From the NCBI GenBank assembly GCA_052034525.1, contig JBPOIK010000039.1, positions 1 through 57,689 on the forward strand: a stretch of DNA of 57,689 bases. Direction: 5' to 3'. The DNA is from JAFGJQ01 sp052034525 (lineage in GTDB: Bacteria; Planctomycetota; Phycisphaerae; UBA1845). Below, piece after piece: positions 17,542-25,583 of the stretch. Both the position numbers and the translations under genes were made by a program. Every line of letters starts with the position of its first letter. Position 1 is the stretch's first letter. The notes under the pieces were generated by a model. That model was not told the origin of the DNA. It searched no databases and saw only the letters and a program-made list of their open reading frames with translations.

Positions 17542-18426
17542 ATGTGTGCGCGACGTTTCTCCTCCATCGGAACAGGTGCCGCAGTGTCCCGGGCGGCCCG
17601 GGCCACCCGCCGAAGCGGTTTCACGCTGATTGAGTTGCTGGTGGTCGTTTCGATTATCGCTTTGTTGATTGCCCTGCTTCTGCCTTCGTTGAAGAAGGCC
17701 CGCGACCAGTCGCGGAACGCTATGTGCAGGAGCAATCTTCACCAGATCGGGCTTGCACTGGGATCGTACGCCGCGGAGGATCTCCGACAGGTGTATCCCT
17801 CCTGGAAAGCCGTGGGCGGCGCGAGCTTTCGCGTGGCACCGGGTCGCGTCTTCGACGGAGGGACTCCGGAGAAGTTCGGGCTGCCGGCGATGCTGGAGCA
17901 AATGCGCATAATGAAGACCAGCAACACGAAAGCCTGGATATGTCCATTGAACGACTACGCCATCAGTGACATGGAAGCCGCCAGGGGTGGCGGAAAGTAT
18001 GGGCGCGAGCGGGACTACGGCAACACATATTGGTATAACGCCAACGACCAGGTTACGCAGAATCCCTTCAACTACAAACCGGGCAGGAACGTCGCGCTGC
18101 CGTCCAGCTCATCATCGAGTTACACAGATCGTACGCCGGCGCCTTTGGTTGCGGACAATTGGAGCCTGATGCCGTACAAGAGTGGGGAGGCGCGCCCGGA
18201 TACGGAGAACATTCCGGCTCATGGTGAGCAGTGGGGGCAGGGTTCCAACACGGGCTCGCACCGTGCGCACCCATGGGTATACTGGCACCGCGGCGGCGCC
18301 ACGCGACCTCGTACTCAAGCCAACAATGAAGAGAAGCCCAGGGGGTATGGCTGGGGCGTCAACATGCTTCACATGGATTTGGCCGTGGGCTTTCAGGTGA
18401 TGTCTGAGACCCAGAAGGCGTTCTGA
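17542..18426 (+). CDS. Prepilin-type cleavage/methylation domain protein (pseudopilin-like)
   Basis: A 294-residue protein. The prepilin signal is RRSGFTLIELLVVVSIIALL, with cleavage after Gly and Glu at +5, followed by LLPSLKKARDQSRNAMCRSNLHQIGLAL, the classic planctomycete continuation. The body has aromatic-rich segments with YWYNANDQ and ends WGVNMLHMDLAVGFQVM, which resembles the H-x9-DG tail with the motif eroded. These proteins are very numerous in planctomycetes and probably form or associate with type II secretion/type IV pilus-like assemblies. The ATG at 17542 follows CCGGAGAG; a GTG/ATG pair at 17491-17494 would add 17 residues. It stands alone. Confidence 0.88.
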   Translation: MCARRFSSIGTGAAVSRAARATRRSGFTLIELLVVVSIIALLIALLLPSLKKARDQSRNAMCRSNLHQIGLALGSYAAEDLRQVYPSWKAVGGASFRVAPGRVFDGGTPEKFGLPAMLEQMRIMKTSNTKAWICPLNDYAISDMEAARGGGKYGRERDYGNTYWYNANDQVTQNPFNYKPGRNVALPSSSSSSYTDRTPAPLVADNWSLMPYKSGEARPDTENIPAHGEQWGQGSNTGSHRAHPWVYWHRGGATRPRTQANNEEKPRGYGWGVNMLHMDLAVGFQVMSETQKAF

Positions 18427-18846
18427 CGGAATCACCACGCAGGACGGATCGCCAGATTCGGCCGGTCGGGTCCATTCGATGGTCTGGTTTCGTGCTGATC
18501 TGCGAATGATGTGGGGTGGTTCGTTTTCGCACACCGCCGTCTGGCATCCCCGAGGGGGTGTCGCCTTGGCGCTTCGACGTCCTGGTCCGGCTATGCACGC
18601 ATGCACCGTGTTCGGGCATGCCGTGGCCCATTTCACGAGCGCCGGCAGCGCTCGATGGAAGAATCGTTCCGCGTCGTGGTTATTGGACGGGCGTATCAGG
18701 AAGTGGTGTTTGGTTCCGCTCGGATTCCCCCTGACCCACGATTGTCTTGCCGCGGGCCGTGGCATCGCCAATTCGGCGACGAGCGGAGGGCCGTGGAGTG
18801 CGAGCCCCGCCAGACGCACTGAGGAACGAAAATGGGGCCGGCCGGG

Positions 18847-18875
18847 TTGCGTGGCTCGGGACGTTTCGATAGAAT
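18847..18875 (+). promoter_or_regulatory. Possible sigma-70-type promoter upstream of the leader hairpin
   Basis: TTGCGT (18847-18852), 17-base spacer, TAGAAT (18870-18875, one base off consensus). The predicted start near 18882 would give a leader of about 176 bases that includes the hairpin at 18907-18943. Confidence 0.45.
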
Positions 18876-18906
18876 AGTCCCATCGGGACAAGGGTTTGCG
18901 TATAAG

Positions 18907-18947
18907 AGAGAGCATGGGCCGCCGGGGGCGGCACCGGCTCTCTTTTT
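18907..18947 (+). terminator. Intrinsic terminator-like hairpin in the leader of the PEP-CTERM gene
   Basis: AGAGAGC (18907-18913) pairs with GCTCTCT (18937-18943). Inside, GCCGCC (18918-18923) pairs with GGCGGC (18927-18932). A run of T follows at 18943-18947, and the outer stem can extend by two or three pairs into it. It has the form of a rho-independent terminator, but it lies 480 bases after the nearest upstream stop and behind a promoter-like pair, so it may be an attenuator for the gene at 19058. Confidence 0.6.
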
Positions 18948-19057
18948 CGGTGGGTATCTGGCTGCCTGGGGTGCGTTTCGATCTTGCAGATCGCGCCGAC
19001 TGGGTCGAACCCCTGATAACGCATGAAAACCGTTCTCTCTTGAAGGAGGTATGAAAG

Positions 19058-20128
19058 ATGGCAGAAAAGCAAGTGAAGGTGCTTCTGGCGGCAAGCCTGG
19101 TTCTGGCGTTTGCCGTGTGCACGCAGGCGAACTACATCGAGGTCATTCCGTTTTCGACGATGAAGGGGGTCGATTCGACGATCAGCCTGCACCAGATCTG
19201 CAACAGCCAGGGCGACACGGCCTACAGTATCGTCAGGGCCGGCGCGGCAAGCCCTTACCATTCCTATGTGATCAAGACAACGGATCTGGGCGGCACGCCG
19301 ACGTCGGTGGCTCTGACGGACACCGCCGGTCCGGCGTGGGCGGGGATGGGGGTGGACTACATCCTGCCCGGCAACACCTTGGCGTTCGTCGGAAACGATC
19401 TTATGTTCTCGGATACGCGTTCGCACCAGCTTTACAAGGTGGACATGACCACGGGAACTCCGTCGGTCTACCTGAGCCGAGCGCAGTTGATGGCCCAGAC
19501 GGGCGGTGCTCGAATGGCGGTCAACAACGGTGTCACGCCCTGGGGCGAGTTTGTCTTCTATGAGCCGGACACGAAGCAGGTTTTCGTCACGACGGGGCCG
19601 GGCAGTGTGTCCCTTCTGATTTCGAGCACCGAGTTGCAGAATGCCCAGGGCAACATGACCGTGAGCGGAGGTCTGACGTACGACGCCTCCAACAACCTCT
19701 ACTGGGGAAACACGACGTCACGCAGCATGTGGCGCCGCGACACGGAAGGCGCGATCACGGAAATCCTGTCGACCGCCGACATTACGGCGGTTACGGGCGC
19801 GGCCAACACCGGATTCGGCGATATCTTCTATGCCCCCGACGGCCTTGTGTACTTCCGGGACACCACCGCGAAGGCGATCCTGTCGTTTGATCCCACGGCG
19901 GCCGTTCCGGCGTCCACCCTGGCCTTCGTTCTGACCCAGGCGCAGTTGGAGGCTGGGCCGGCGGGCACGGGCATCGTGGATCCGCTGAGTTGGTATGCGG
20001 GCACGAATAATCTTGCGTTTTCCACCATCTCGCAGGGAAACCAGGGGTACTATTCGATTCCCGAGCCGGCCGCACTGGCGCTGCTGGCATTCGGAAGTCT
20101 GGTTCTGGTGCGGCGCAGAATGCGGTAA
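19058..20128 (+). CDS. PEP-CTERM-anchored exported repeat protein
   Basis: A 356-residue protein. There is a signal peptide at 1-24 (VLLAASLVLAFAVCTQA). The body is of beta-rich repeats with the recurring phrases YKVDMTTG, GGLTYDASNNLYW and DIFYAPDGLVYFRD, suggesting a beta-propeller-like fold. A PEP-CTERM sorting tail at 333-356 has SIPEPAALALLAFG, then a hydrophobic helix and RRRMR. In PEP-CTERM systems an exosortase cleaves and sorts such proteins to the surface or matrix. No exosortase is in the window. The start is fixed by AAGGAGGT eight bases before the ATG. The next gene is a paralog with a different C-terminus. Function unknown. Confidence 0.9.
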   Translation: MAEKQVKVLLAASLVLAFAVCTQANYIEVIPFSTMKGVDSTISLHQICNSQGDTAYSIVRAGAASPYHSYVIKTTDLGGTPTSVALTDTAGPAWAGMGVDYILPGNTLAFVGNDLMFSDTRSHQLYKVDMTTGTPSVYLSRAQLMAQTGGARMAVNNGVTPWGEFVFYEPDTKQVFVTTGPGSVSLLISSTELQNAQGNMTVSGGLTYDASNNLYWGNTTSRSMWRRDTEGAITEILSTADITAVTGAANTGFGDIFYAPDGLVYFRDTTAKAILSFDPTAAVPASTLAFVLTQAQLEAGPAGTGIVDPLSWYAGTNNLAFSTISQGNQGYYSIPEPAALALLAFGSLVLVRRRMR

Positions 20129-20174
20129 GGGCGCCGACACCCGCCGATGAGACGTTTCAGTGATCAGGAGGGTC

Positions 20175-20208
20175 CGAACCGACCGCCGTTGCAATGGCGG
20201 TCGGTTCG
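20175..20208 (+). terminator. Strong perfect hairpin after the PEP-CTERM gene, without T-run
   Basis: CGAACCGACCGCC (20175-20187) and GGCGGTCGGTTCG (20196-20208) form a perfect 13-bp stem with loop GTTGCAAT. It starts 46 bases after the stop at 20128. No T-tract follows, so it may be an L-shaped terminator, an mRNA-stabilising structure or a processing site between the two paralogs. Confidence 0.55.
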
Positions 20209-20330
20209 CGAACTCCTGGGACGGATTGACGCCCGTTCGCCGCGAAAAACAAAAGAAGTGTGGCGGGTCCGACAGGATGCCACAAACGGGCGGATCGCAC
20301 GGAAGTTGGGGCCAACGGGAGAACCATATC

Positions 20331-21572
20331 ATGAAACGAGCAGTGATCTTGTCCGCATTAGCGGTATTGACACCGATCTCTTTCGCGCCGGCCAGGACCA
20401 TCGAGTCGTTGGTCGATTTCCACCTCATGCGGGTGGGGGCACAATACAATTATCTCGGCGCGCACGCCTTTGACGGTACAACCGTTTACGCCGTCATCCG
20501 CGGAATAGAAACCGAGATCACGCCCGAATGGGAGTCTCAGATCACCCGCGTGGACGACTTCCTGGGCATGCCGTTGACCACGATTCTGGTCTCCAACGCC
20601 CAGTGGAAAGCGTTCACTGGCGGGGATCTGTCTGATACGATTCTTCCGGGCAATCGGATGCGGATCGTGGCGGGACAGTTGCAGTTTCTGGATCATAGGA
20701 CGGACGCCGTGTACCGCGTCAACGTGACGACCGGCGCTCTGAGCGTTCTGGTGTCGAACGCCCAGATCCGAGCTCACACCGGACTGGCTTCCGCCCGCCT
20801 GATCAGCGCGACGGCCTTCTCGCCTGCGGGGGAGATGGTTCTGTACGATGAGGACAGCAAGAGCGTCCTGACGGTGGACGCGGCAGGTACGCTGTCCACC
20901 CTGATCTCCAGCACGGACTTTCAGACGCTCTACGGCGCGAACCCGATCAACAACGTGTCGGGCGGAATGACGTTTGACCGAAAAGGGAACCTGTACTGGA
21001 CGCTGAGTTATCACGGAAGCGCTCCGACGATCAGCGGGTCGATCTTCAAGCGCGACTCCTCGGACGGCACGCTCAGCCTCGTGGTTGACCGGACGGACAT
21101 CTGGCAGGCCACGGGGAAGATAGGTACCGTGGAGTTCAACGATCTGTTCTATGCCCCCGATGGCAATGTGTATTTCTACGATCGCCGGAATGATGTGGAT
21201 TCGATTCTCTATTTCCACCCCAGTGATCCGGCGGGCTCACTGAAGGTGTTTCTGTCCGAGGCCGAGATTCAGGCCGGTCCCATCGGTTACGTCGAGATCA
21301 ACATCGACGCCCTCAACGCGTATGGTGACCAGCTCACCTGGCATCACTTCGATCCCCTGTCGAACGTATACGCCGCAGAGTTGGCCGGCTACGGAGGTGA
21401 TTTCGACGAGGACGGGGATGTCGATCTGTGGGATGCCGGGCAGTTCCAGGCCTGCTTCGATGTGACGATCACGGCCAACAGCCCCTGTGCCCCGGTGGAT
21501 TTCAATACCAACGGCGTGGTGGATCTGGAGGACTGGACTACGTTCGAAGGCCGGTTCAAAGGCCCGCAGTAG
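20331..21572 (+). CDS. Exported repeat protein, paralog of the preceding gene, with dockerin-like EF-hand tail
   Basis: A 413-residue protein. The signal peptide is RAVILSALAVLTPISFAPA. The body aligns by eye with the previous gene product along its length (VYRVNVTTGALSVLVSNAQ, GGMTFDRKGNLYW, DLFYAPDGNVYFYDR, EIQAGPIG). The ending differs: in place of a PEP-CTERM tail there are two calcium-loop motifs, DFDEDGDVDLWD and DFNTNGVVDLED, as in dockerin type I-like domains. These are common at the C-termini of planctomycete secreted proteins. The ATG at 20331 begins a clean signal peptide; the upstream frame to 20160 runs through the hairpin and is rejected. The ligand of the dockerin-like domain is unknown. 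Confidence 0.88.
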   Translation: MKRAVILSALAVLTPISFAPARTIESLVDFHLMRVGAQYNYLGAHAFDGTTVYAVIRGIETEITPEWESQITRVDDFLGMPLTTILVSNAQWKAFTGGDLSDTILPGNRMRIVAGQLQFLDHRTDAVYRVNVTTGALSVLVSNAQIRAHTGLASARLISATAFSPAGEMVLYDEDSKSVLTVDAAGTLSTLISSTDFQTLYGANPINNVSGGMTFDRKGNLYWTLSYHGSAPTISGSIFKRDSSDGTLSLVVDRTDIWQATGKIGTVEFNDLFYAPDGNVYFYDRRNDVDSILYFHPSDPAGSLKVFLSEAEIQAGPIGYVEINIDALNAYGDQLTWHHFDPLSNVYAAELAGYGGDFDEDGDVDLWDAGQFQACFDVTITANSPCAPVDFNTNGVVDLEDWTTFEGRFKGPQ

Positions 21573-21836
21573 TCCGGCCCACCGGTCGCCCGGTGCGTGA
21601 TTCTGGCAGAGCGTGCGACTCTCCGGCCCCCCCCTGTGGCGAGCGGTCCGGAATCGGCGCGGATGTGTCTTCCTACTCGCCGTTTGACACCGCCCGCGTG
21701 GTGCGGGAAGTGACAGTCCATCCTCGTTTCGCCGTGACTGCCTGCTGTCGCGACGCCCGACGGAGTTGTCGTCGCAGGAGCCTCGATGAAAAGGCATCAA
21801 GAGGTTCCCTTCGATAACGCCTTCCGTCTGAAGGTT
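21573..21836. other. Convergent intergenic region
   Basis: 264 bases between the dockerin-like protein gene and the minus-strand peptidase gene. I see no gene and no strong terminator. Confidence 0.35.
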
Positions 21837-24041
21837 TCACGGGGTCCAGGGTTCATTGGGCCCTGCCAGCAGCCGCGCCCGGGTCCGCAGCGCTTCCATC
21901 CGGACCTCTTCCGGGGCGTTGGGGTCGTCGGCCAGCCGCTCGACACCCTCAAGGATGTCTTGCATCCGACAGGACAGCGTGAACCAGCCCAGCGCTTCGA
22001 CCAGGGCAGCCCGCAGGGTCGGTTCCTCGTCTGGTGCGAGAGCTACGGCCAGCAGGCGGTCGGCCAGGTCGTGTGCTCGAAGATTGCGAAAAGAGCGGAC
22101 GGCCTGGATGCGCTTTTTCAGGGGTTCCTCCCGATTTTCCAGAGTATCGACGTCGCCGCTGCGGACCGGACCGGTCCGGAGAATCCGATCGAGCCGCTCC
22201 CGGAGCGCCGGGTCGGCCGCGGCAAGGGGATCGTGGGCCAGGAATTCGGCAGCGGCGGCCTTCACCGCCTCAGGGGAAAGCTTATCCAGCGCGCCGGCGG
22301 CGCTGAAAGCCACACGCCGCCCCGAGTCGCCGAGGGCCGCTTGCAGGAGCGGACCTGCGAAGGAATCCAAGCCCACGTCACCCATCAGGGCGGCTGACTG
22401 CCGGCGGACGGGCTCCGCGGGATCCGCCAGGCCAATCCGAAGACCCTGGTGGAATGTCTCGCTCCGGGAGGCGGCCAGGCCGCGCAGAGCCTCCATGCGC
22501 ACCACGGGCGAGGGGTCCGAAGAGAGGTATTCGAGCAGGGCCGCTTGGGAGTCTGGAGATGCCGCCAGGAAATGCACCGCCAACGCGCGCAAGGACGGGT
22601 CCGGCTGCCCCAGCCAGGCTCGCCAGATGCGCGCGTCGGGATCCCGGTGGAGCAGGGTTGAGACGTCGAGACGGGTTTGGGGCGAGAAGCGCACCGTTGG
22701 ATCCCCGATGAGGTGGTATTCGATATAGGTGTGCAGGCGGTGATACTGCCCGACGCGGGCGCCGTGGGCCAGCAGCCCGAGGAACTGTGCGGCCCACTGG
22801 TCTTGGCGGACGTTGACCGTATTGGCCACCACGACCAGAACCGAGCCGTTCGCGTGTAGGTATTCCTGGGCCACGGACGGCGAGTCGATGAAACGGCCGT
22901 TGAAGCATTGATCCAGGAGCATCACTTGCGGGGTCGGAACGAGCTGGGCAATCTCGCGTGCCGTGATCTCTTTGCGCGCCGCGACGGCCTCGTCGGCGGC
23001 GATGACCGCGTCGTCGAAGGCGCTCTTGAACCAGCTCAGGGGAAGATCATGGTCTTCCATCAGGGCGAGTTGGGTCTCGGCCGGGTTTTTTTCCTGCTCG
23101 CGCGCGCCTCGCAGACGCTGGCGCAGGGAGAGCTGAATTGCGTTGATCTGAGAGTCCATCGTGGGCAGGACGGGCGCTCCCAGCAGGTATTGCGCGTCCG
23201 GCGCGCCGTGCGCATGGAAGAGCGCGAGCTGGAGGCCCGGCAGTTGCAGCTCCCTGACGATTCGCTCCTTCAGGTCGATTCCACTGGAGTGATAGTACAT
23301 GGCGAGCCTCCCTCCGGGGAGCTGAAGACCCGGCAGGATCTGGCGAAGCTCCACATGCATGGCCATCCACGCCTCGAGGCACTGGGAGTGGTAGCCGTGT
23401 CCGCCCACCACGAGGGCTCGGCGAAGGGGGACCGGCTTTGCCTGACGGGCGGCGGCCAGGCGCTCGATGGTGGCCTTCAGACGAGCCAGGCCCTCGGGTC
23501 CGGCTGCAGGCGGGAAGAGCCGGGCGGTGTAGATATCCTTCTCAATCCGCTGGGGCGAGTCGGGACGGAGCGAATAGTAGTGCAGCCACGGTTCCTCCTC
23601 CTCTGTGCCGAGAGGATCGAACCGCAACTGGAAGCATTCGTAGAAGCGGTCTGAGGGCACGGAGGATCGCCGCATCGGATAGCGCACCTGATCCATTTTG
23701 AAGGCCGAGGTGAGGTGCTGAGCGTCGCGGAGCATGGGTACCGGGATCCGTCCCACCAGAACCGCTCCCTCCAGAGGCGGATCGCCCTGGTAAAGGGAGT
23801 GAAGCAGGGCGCGCACGTCCTCGGGTTTGGCGAAGGCGTCGTGGATCAGCCGGACCGGGAGGCCGTCCGCCTCAATGGCGGCGGCCCAGGCCCGCAAGGC
23901 CGATTCCGCCACGGCAAACGTCTCCTCGTCTGTCACGATGGCAAAGCTGGAGACGGCCGCCGGCCGGGAGGTGGGGACTTGCTCCTTCGCGCCCAGAGGA
24001 ACGGACAGGAACAGAAGCACGAGCCAGGATACCGCGTGCAT
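21837..24041 (-). CDS. Exported gingipain/C25-like caspase-fold peptidase with C-terminal HEAT repeats
   Basis: A 734-residue protein. The signal peptide is at 1-18 (VSWLVLLFLSVPLGA). Residues about 30-440 follow the C25/clan CD pattern: GAVLVGRIPVPML, RFYECFQLRFD, IYTARLFP, then the catalytic pair with His278 in ALFHAHGAPD and Cys379 in VMLLDQCFNGRF, and a late HLIGDPTVRF typical of these peptidases. Residues about 460-734 are helical HEAT-like repeats (SPVVRMEALRGLAAS, EPVRRQSAALMGDVG, RRVAFSAAGALDKL, EPTLRAALVEALGW). Clan CD enzymes cut after basic or other specific P1 residues. HEAT repeats usually mediate binding. A GGAG site nine bases upstream supports the ATG at 24041. It is monocistronic. 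Protease activity is inferred from motifs. Confidence 0.8.
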   Translation of the reverse strand: MHAVSWLVLLFLSVPLGAKEQVPTSRPAAVSSFAIVTDEETFAVAESALRAWAAAIEADGLPVRLIHDAFAKPEDVRALLHSLYQGDPPLEGAVLVGRIPVPMLRDAQHLTSAFKMDQVRYPMRRSSVPSDRFYECFQLRFDPLGTEEEEPWLHYYSLRPDSPQRIEKDIYTARLFPPAAGPEGLARLKATIERLAAARQAKPVPLRRALVVGGHGYHSQCLEAWMAMHVELRQILPGLQLPGGRLAMYYHSSGIDLKERIVRELQLPGLQLALFHAHGAPDAQYLLGAPVLPTMDSQINAIQLSLRQRLRGAREQEKNPAETQLALMEDHDLPLSWFKSAFDDAVIAADEAVAARKEITAREIAQLVPTPQVMLLDQCFNGRFIDSPSVAQEYLHANGSVLVVVANTVNVRQDQWAAQFLGLLAHGARVGQYHRLHTYIEYHLIGDPTVRFSPQTRLDVSTLLHRDPDARIWRAWLGQPDPSLRALAVHFLAASPDSQAALLEYLSSDPSPVVRMEALRGLAASRSETFHQGLRIGLADPAEPVRRQSAALMGDVGLDSFAGPLLQAALGDSGRRVAFSAAGALDKLSPEAVKAAAAEFLAHDPLAAADPALRERLDRILRTGPVRSGDVDTLENREEPLKKRIQAVRSFRNLRAHDLADRLLAVALAPDEEPTLRAALVEALGWFTLSCRMQDILEGVERLADDPNAPEEVRMEALRTRARLLAGPNEPWTP

Positions 24042-24786
24042 GAGGATACTCCGTTTTGCTGACTACGCCGTCGCAGAGACTTGTGGGCTCAGAACGCTTC
24101 GGAACCCCTCCCTGGCGGCGTGCGAGAATGATACCTCGGCTTTGGGCCTTCTCATAGTCGCGGACCAAGACCTTTTTTGGGGGTTGGGGCGCGCGTCCAT
24201 TTGGGGGACGAGGTTGTCGAGCTCCGTGTCTCCTCGTTCGAAGGTGAGCGTGCCTGTCGGCTCCTTGTGCCGAACGCGGCGCTTGGCGGGTGCCAGGACT
24301 CGTGGTGGGCCGGGGCGCACGGCTTCGTGGACGGACGGAGGCCTCAGACAATCGAGGCTCTAGCCGTGAGGCGGTGTCTGGCGGTCGCTCGGCTCAATCG
24401 CAACAGACTGTCTTTGAAGGGCGGGCCGGATGGGGCAGTCGGACGATCCATTCGTAAGGATGGGTTTGACTGCCGTTGGCGGTCAGGCACGGCGCGCACG
24501 TGCGTGCGGGCACCGCTCAAGGGCGGCGGCTCGCGGCCCGGGGCCAACTCCATGGCGGCAGCGGAGTTGGCGCACGCGTCGGACGGGGTGCCATACAGTC
24601 CGTGTGGAATCTGTTGCCGCCGGCCCGGACTTACGCGTGGTTGGGTGGCGTGTCGGCGGTCGGTTGAGGGGCCGGATCGGCGTGTGTCGCGTTGACCGCG
24701 CGGGCGGGTGCGGTATGATGGGTTTGTCGGTCGCCGAACGTCGTCCGTTTCCTCCGGATTCGGCTGATCGGAAGGAGGAGGACGCC
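24042..24786. other. Gene-poor gap upstream of the coiled-coil membrane protein
   Basis: About 745 bases. Several frames are open, but none shows recognisable domain sequence or a ribosome-binding site. It should hold the divergent promoters of the flanking genes; I cannot place them with confidence. Confidence 0.4.
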
Positions 24787-25524
24787 ATGCAACGGGCATC
24801 ATTCTGGACACGGGTGGGACACTGGATCCGGCCGTCGGGGGCGGGTTCGCCGTGCGCGTCGGGCGACGGAATGGCAGAGTCCGCCGAGGCGGATCTGCCG
24901 GAGCCGGCGGAAGCGGAAGCCTCCGGCCGCCCGACACCGCTGCTGGTTCGCCGTCGTGCCCGGGAGGATGCGATGGCCCGGCTGGAGGAGGGTTTTGAGA
25001 AGGTCGTGAACATGTGCGATTCGCTGAATGTGCACTTCACGCTGCAGGAGGAGCGGTCCGCCCAGATCGCCGATTCGTTGGGTCGGGTGGCGGCGGACAG
25101 GTCCAGCCTCTCCCGGGCGGTGGGTGGGCAGAGCGAGGCGTTGCAGGCGATTGTGGAACACCTGGACGCGGGCAACCACCGGGCGGCCCGCCTGGAAGAG
25201 TTGTGCGGCCATTTTTCGAAGCTGACGGAAGCCCAGCGGCAGTCGCTGGCGGTGGTGTCGCAACAGGTGGAGCGCTCGCGCCGGACGGACGAGGAGATCA
25301 CCGAGTCTCTGCGGACGTTCCGGGAGTCGATCTGTGCGCTGGGTCAGTCGTGCGCGGAGTCGACGGACGCGCTGCGTCAGATGCGAGGCGAGGCAAGCGC
25401 GCGGGACGACCGCCTGGCCGCGACGATGGACCGCGCCAGCCGGCGGTTTCTGCTGCTGTTCGCGATCACGCTGACGGTAGCGCTGGCCGGAGTCGCGGGA
25501 ATTCTCATCAGTGCCTTGCGTTGA
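24787..25524 (+). CDS. Coiled-coil protein with C-terminal transmembrane helix
   Basis: A 245-residue protein I do not recognise. Residues 1-60 are polar and Glu/Ala/Pro-rich. About 60-215 are strongly helical with heptad-like spacing (EEGFEKVVNMCDSLNVHF, QIADSLGRVAADRSSLSRAV, ARLEELCGHFSKLTEAQRQ). About 221-244 is a single hydrophobic helix (FLLLFAITLTVALAGVAGIL), which would anchor the tail in the membrane with the coiled coil in the cytoplasm. GGAAGGAGGAGG before the ATG at 24787 is a very strong ribosome-binding site and decides this start against longer in-frame options. The pilT-like gene follows after 59 bases, so the two are probably one operon, and this protein may tether or regulate the ATPase. 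Confidence 0.75.
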   Translation: MQRASFWTRVGHWIRPSGAGSPCASGDGMAESAEADLPEPAEAEASGRPTPLLVRRRAREDAMARLEEGFEKVVNMCDSLNVHFTLQEERSAQIADSLGRVAADRSSLSRAVGGQSEALQAIVEHLDAGNHRAARLEELCGHFSKLTEAQRQSLAVVSQQVERSRRTDEEITESLRTFRESICALGQSCAESTDALRQMRGEASARDDRLAATMDRASRRFLLLFAITLTVALAGVAGILISALR

Positions 25525-25583
25525 TGGGCCTGGACGCCGATGGATGAAATCTTCAGACAGAGTCGCCCGCACGAGGTGAGGTG

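Larger units (their letters stand above)
18427..19057. other. Long leader region upstream of the PEP-CTERM repeat protein
   Basis: About 630 bases without a credible gene. The first 420 bases show nothing I can support. The last 210 hold a promoter-like pair (18847-18875), a perfect hairpin with T-run (18907-18947) and a strong AAGGAGGT ribosome-binding site just before 19058. Confidence 0.5.

Noticed and set aside
20225..20255. Separate promoter (TTGACG with ACAAAA) for the dockerin-like gene
   Set aside because: The -35 box is good, but the -10 box matches too poorly to support.
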